Source of the DNA: Brevirhabdus sp.
GTDB lineage: Bacteria > Pseudomonadota > Alphaproteobacteria > Rhodobacterales > Rhodobacteraceae
DNA length: 64,000 nt
Reading direction: 5' to 3'
Assembly (NCBI GenBank): GCA_024637315.1
Contig: JAGXFH010000052.1
Coordinates: 62,001 to 126,000 of the forward strand
Of this stretch, positions 63,355 through 64,000 are shown one piece after another. Within the stretch, counting starts at the first letter, position 1, and every line of letters begins with the position of its first letter. Under the pieces are notes generated by a model. It had not been told where the DNA came from, made no database searches, and saw only the letters and a program-made list of their open reading frames with translations. The position numbers and the translations under genes were made by a program.

Positions 63355-64000
63355 ATGAAAGACGTTTTTGTTGCCGGTGCTGCCCGCACGCCGATGGGTG
63401 GGTTCCAAGGGGTGTTCTCGGCCACGGATGCTCCGGCGCTTGGTGCCGTCGCAATCCGCGCTGCGCTTGAAAACGCCGGTGTACGGGCCTCCGAGGTCGA
63501 AGAACTGATCATGGGCTGCGTGCTGCCCGCGGGTCAAGGCCAAGCGCCTGCACGGCAGGCGGGTTTCGCCGCCGGTCTGGGCGAGGAGGTGCCGGCAACC
63601 ACTTTGAACAAGATGTGCGGATCCGGCATGAAGGCGGCGATGATATCGTTCGACCAGATCGCGTCTGGCGGGGCCGACACTGTGGTCGCAGGTGGCATGG
63701 AAAGCATGACCAACGCGCCCTATCTGTTGCCAAAAATGCGCAACGGCGCGCGGATCGGCCACTCTCAGGTCGTTGACAGCATGTTCCTTGACGGGCTCGA
63801 AGACGCCTATGACAAGGGTCGCCTGATGGGGACCTTCGCCGAGGATTGCGCCGAGGCCTACCAGTTCAGCCGCCGCGCGCAGGACGCTTATGCGTTGGGC
63901 TCATTGGAAAATGCGCTTGAGGCGCAGAAATCCGGTGCATTCCGCAAAGAGATCGCTGCGGTAACAGTGACCGGCCGAAGCGGCGAAACGGTTGTCTCTG
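63355..64000 (+). CDS. Acetyl-CoA C-acyltransferase (thiolase), partial at right edge
   Basis: The first 215 codons of a thiolase that continues past the window. KDVFVAGAARTPMGGFQG opens the fold and the catalytic cysteine C88 is in TTLNKMCGSGMKAAM. VVAGGMESMTNAPYLLPKMRNG is also typical. It differs clearly from the thiolase at 24522, so the two are not recent duplicates. GGAG lies upstream of ATG 63355. Whether it is a degradative or biosynthetic enzyme cannot be told without its 3' half and neighbours. Confidence 0.93.
   Translation, partial: MKDVFVAGAARTPMGGFQGVFSATDAPALGAVAIRAALENAGVRASEVEELIMGCVLPAGQGQAPARQAGFAAGLGEEVPATTLNKMCGSGMKAAMISFDQIASGGADTVVAGGMESMTNAPYLLPKMRNGARIGHSQVVDSMFLDGLEDAYDKGRLMGTFAEDCAEAYQFSRRAQDAYALGSLENALEAQKSGAFRKEIAAVTVTGRSGETVVS

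Noticed and set aside
1-64000. tRNA or rRNA genes, CRISPR arrays, insertion sequences, integrases, phage genes, restriction or defence systems
   Set aside because: Read for on both strands; no convincing candidate was recognised.

Overview
The window reads as a chromosomal segment of a GC-rich alphaproteobacterium of the Rhodobacteraceae (Rhodobacter/Roseobacter lineage). The support is gene content: an RpoE-ChrR sigma/anti-sigma pair next to a likely furan fatty acid gene cluster, a CenR-type response regulator, an RbaV/RbaW-type partner-switching pair, a small Rhodobacter-type porin, and a CtrA-type box. It is mostly core and house-keeping DNA. No phage, insertion sequence, CRISPR array, rRNA or tRNA gene was recognised. 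Assignments rest on reading the sequence and on remembered family motifs; no searches were run.

Layout. 1-5437 (minus): a five-gene operon with ATGA-type overlaps: class III PLP enzyme of the phospho-lyase type, small-molecule kinase, FAD amino acid dehydrogenase, TRAP binding protein, and a fused TRAP permease running off the left edge. It looks like import and breakdown of a hydroxylated or amino-alcohol substrate. 5582-8187: DUF2189 membrane protein, a non-coding stretch with direct and inverted repeats, an AT-richer orphan gene, arfB, and a tiny candidate ORF. 8258-12042 (minus): queuosine-precursor-type transporter, esterase-like protein, MepA, UMF1-type transporter. 12183-16883: yggT, recQ, and a soluble hybrid histidine kinase. 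17033-24513: alpha-2-macroglobulin-like protein and PBP1C. 24522-26530: thiolase and phosphatase.

26599-32024 is the stress module: rpoE-chrR reads right and a probable RpoE-controlled operon (flavoprotein, DUF1365, MFS, SDR) reads left from a shared 120-190 bp region. I see a TGATC-N18-TA element facing each way there. 32055-44247: cysQ-like phosphatase, TldD/PmbA protein, DUF2125 protein, a crotonase-fold protein lacking the usual glutamates, a flavoprotein, the leuS-lptE-holA-GST operon, a DUF3576 lipoprotein and the porin. 44414-53932: TPR-sulfotransferase, yggS, L,D-transpeptidase with ribA, cenR, xthA, a thioredoxin/LON-domain/Trm112 run, and a UbiH-type hydroxylase. 54016-60808: amidase, aminotransferase, ftsK, lolA and a lytic transglycosylase lipoprotein. 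60882-64000: AEC transporter, hspQ, a non-coding convergent gap with a full CtrA box and a long imperfect stem, rbaW/rbaV-like genes, and a second thiolase cut by the right edge.

The parts that deserve attention are the TRAP/kinase/phospho-lyase operon, the RpoE-driven lipid cluster with its divergent promoters, the CtrA box in an apparently gene-free gap beside the RbaVW pair, and two possible unannotated small elements (8131-8187 and 6440-6802).
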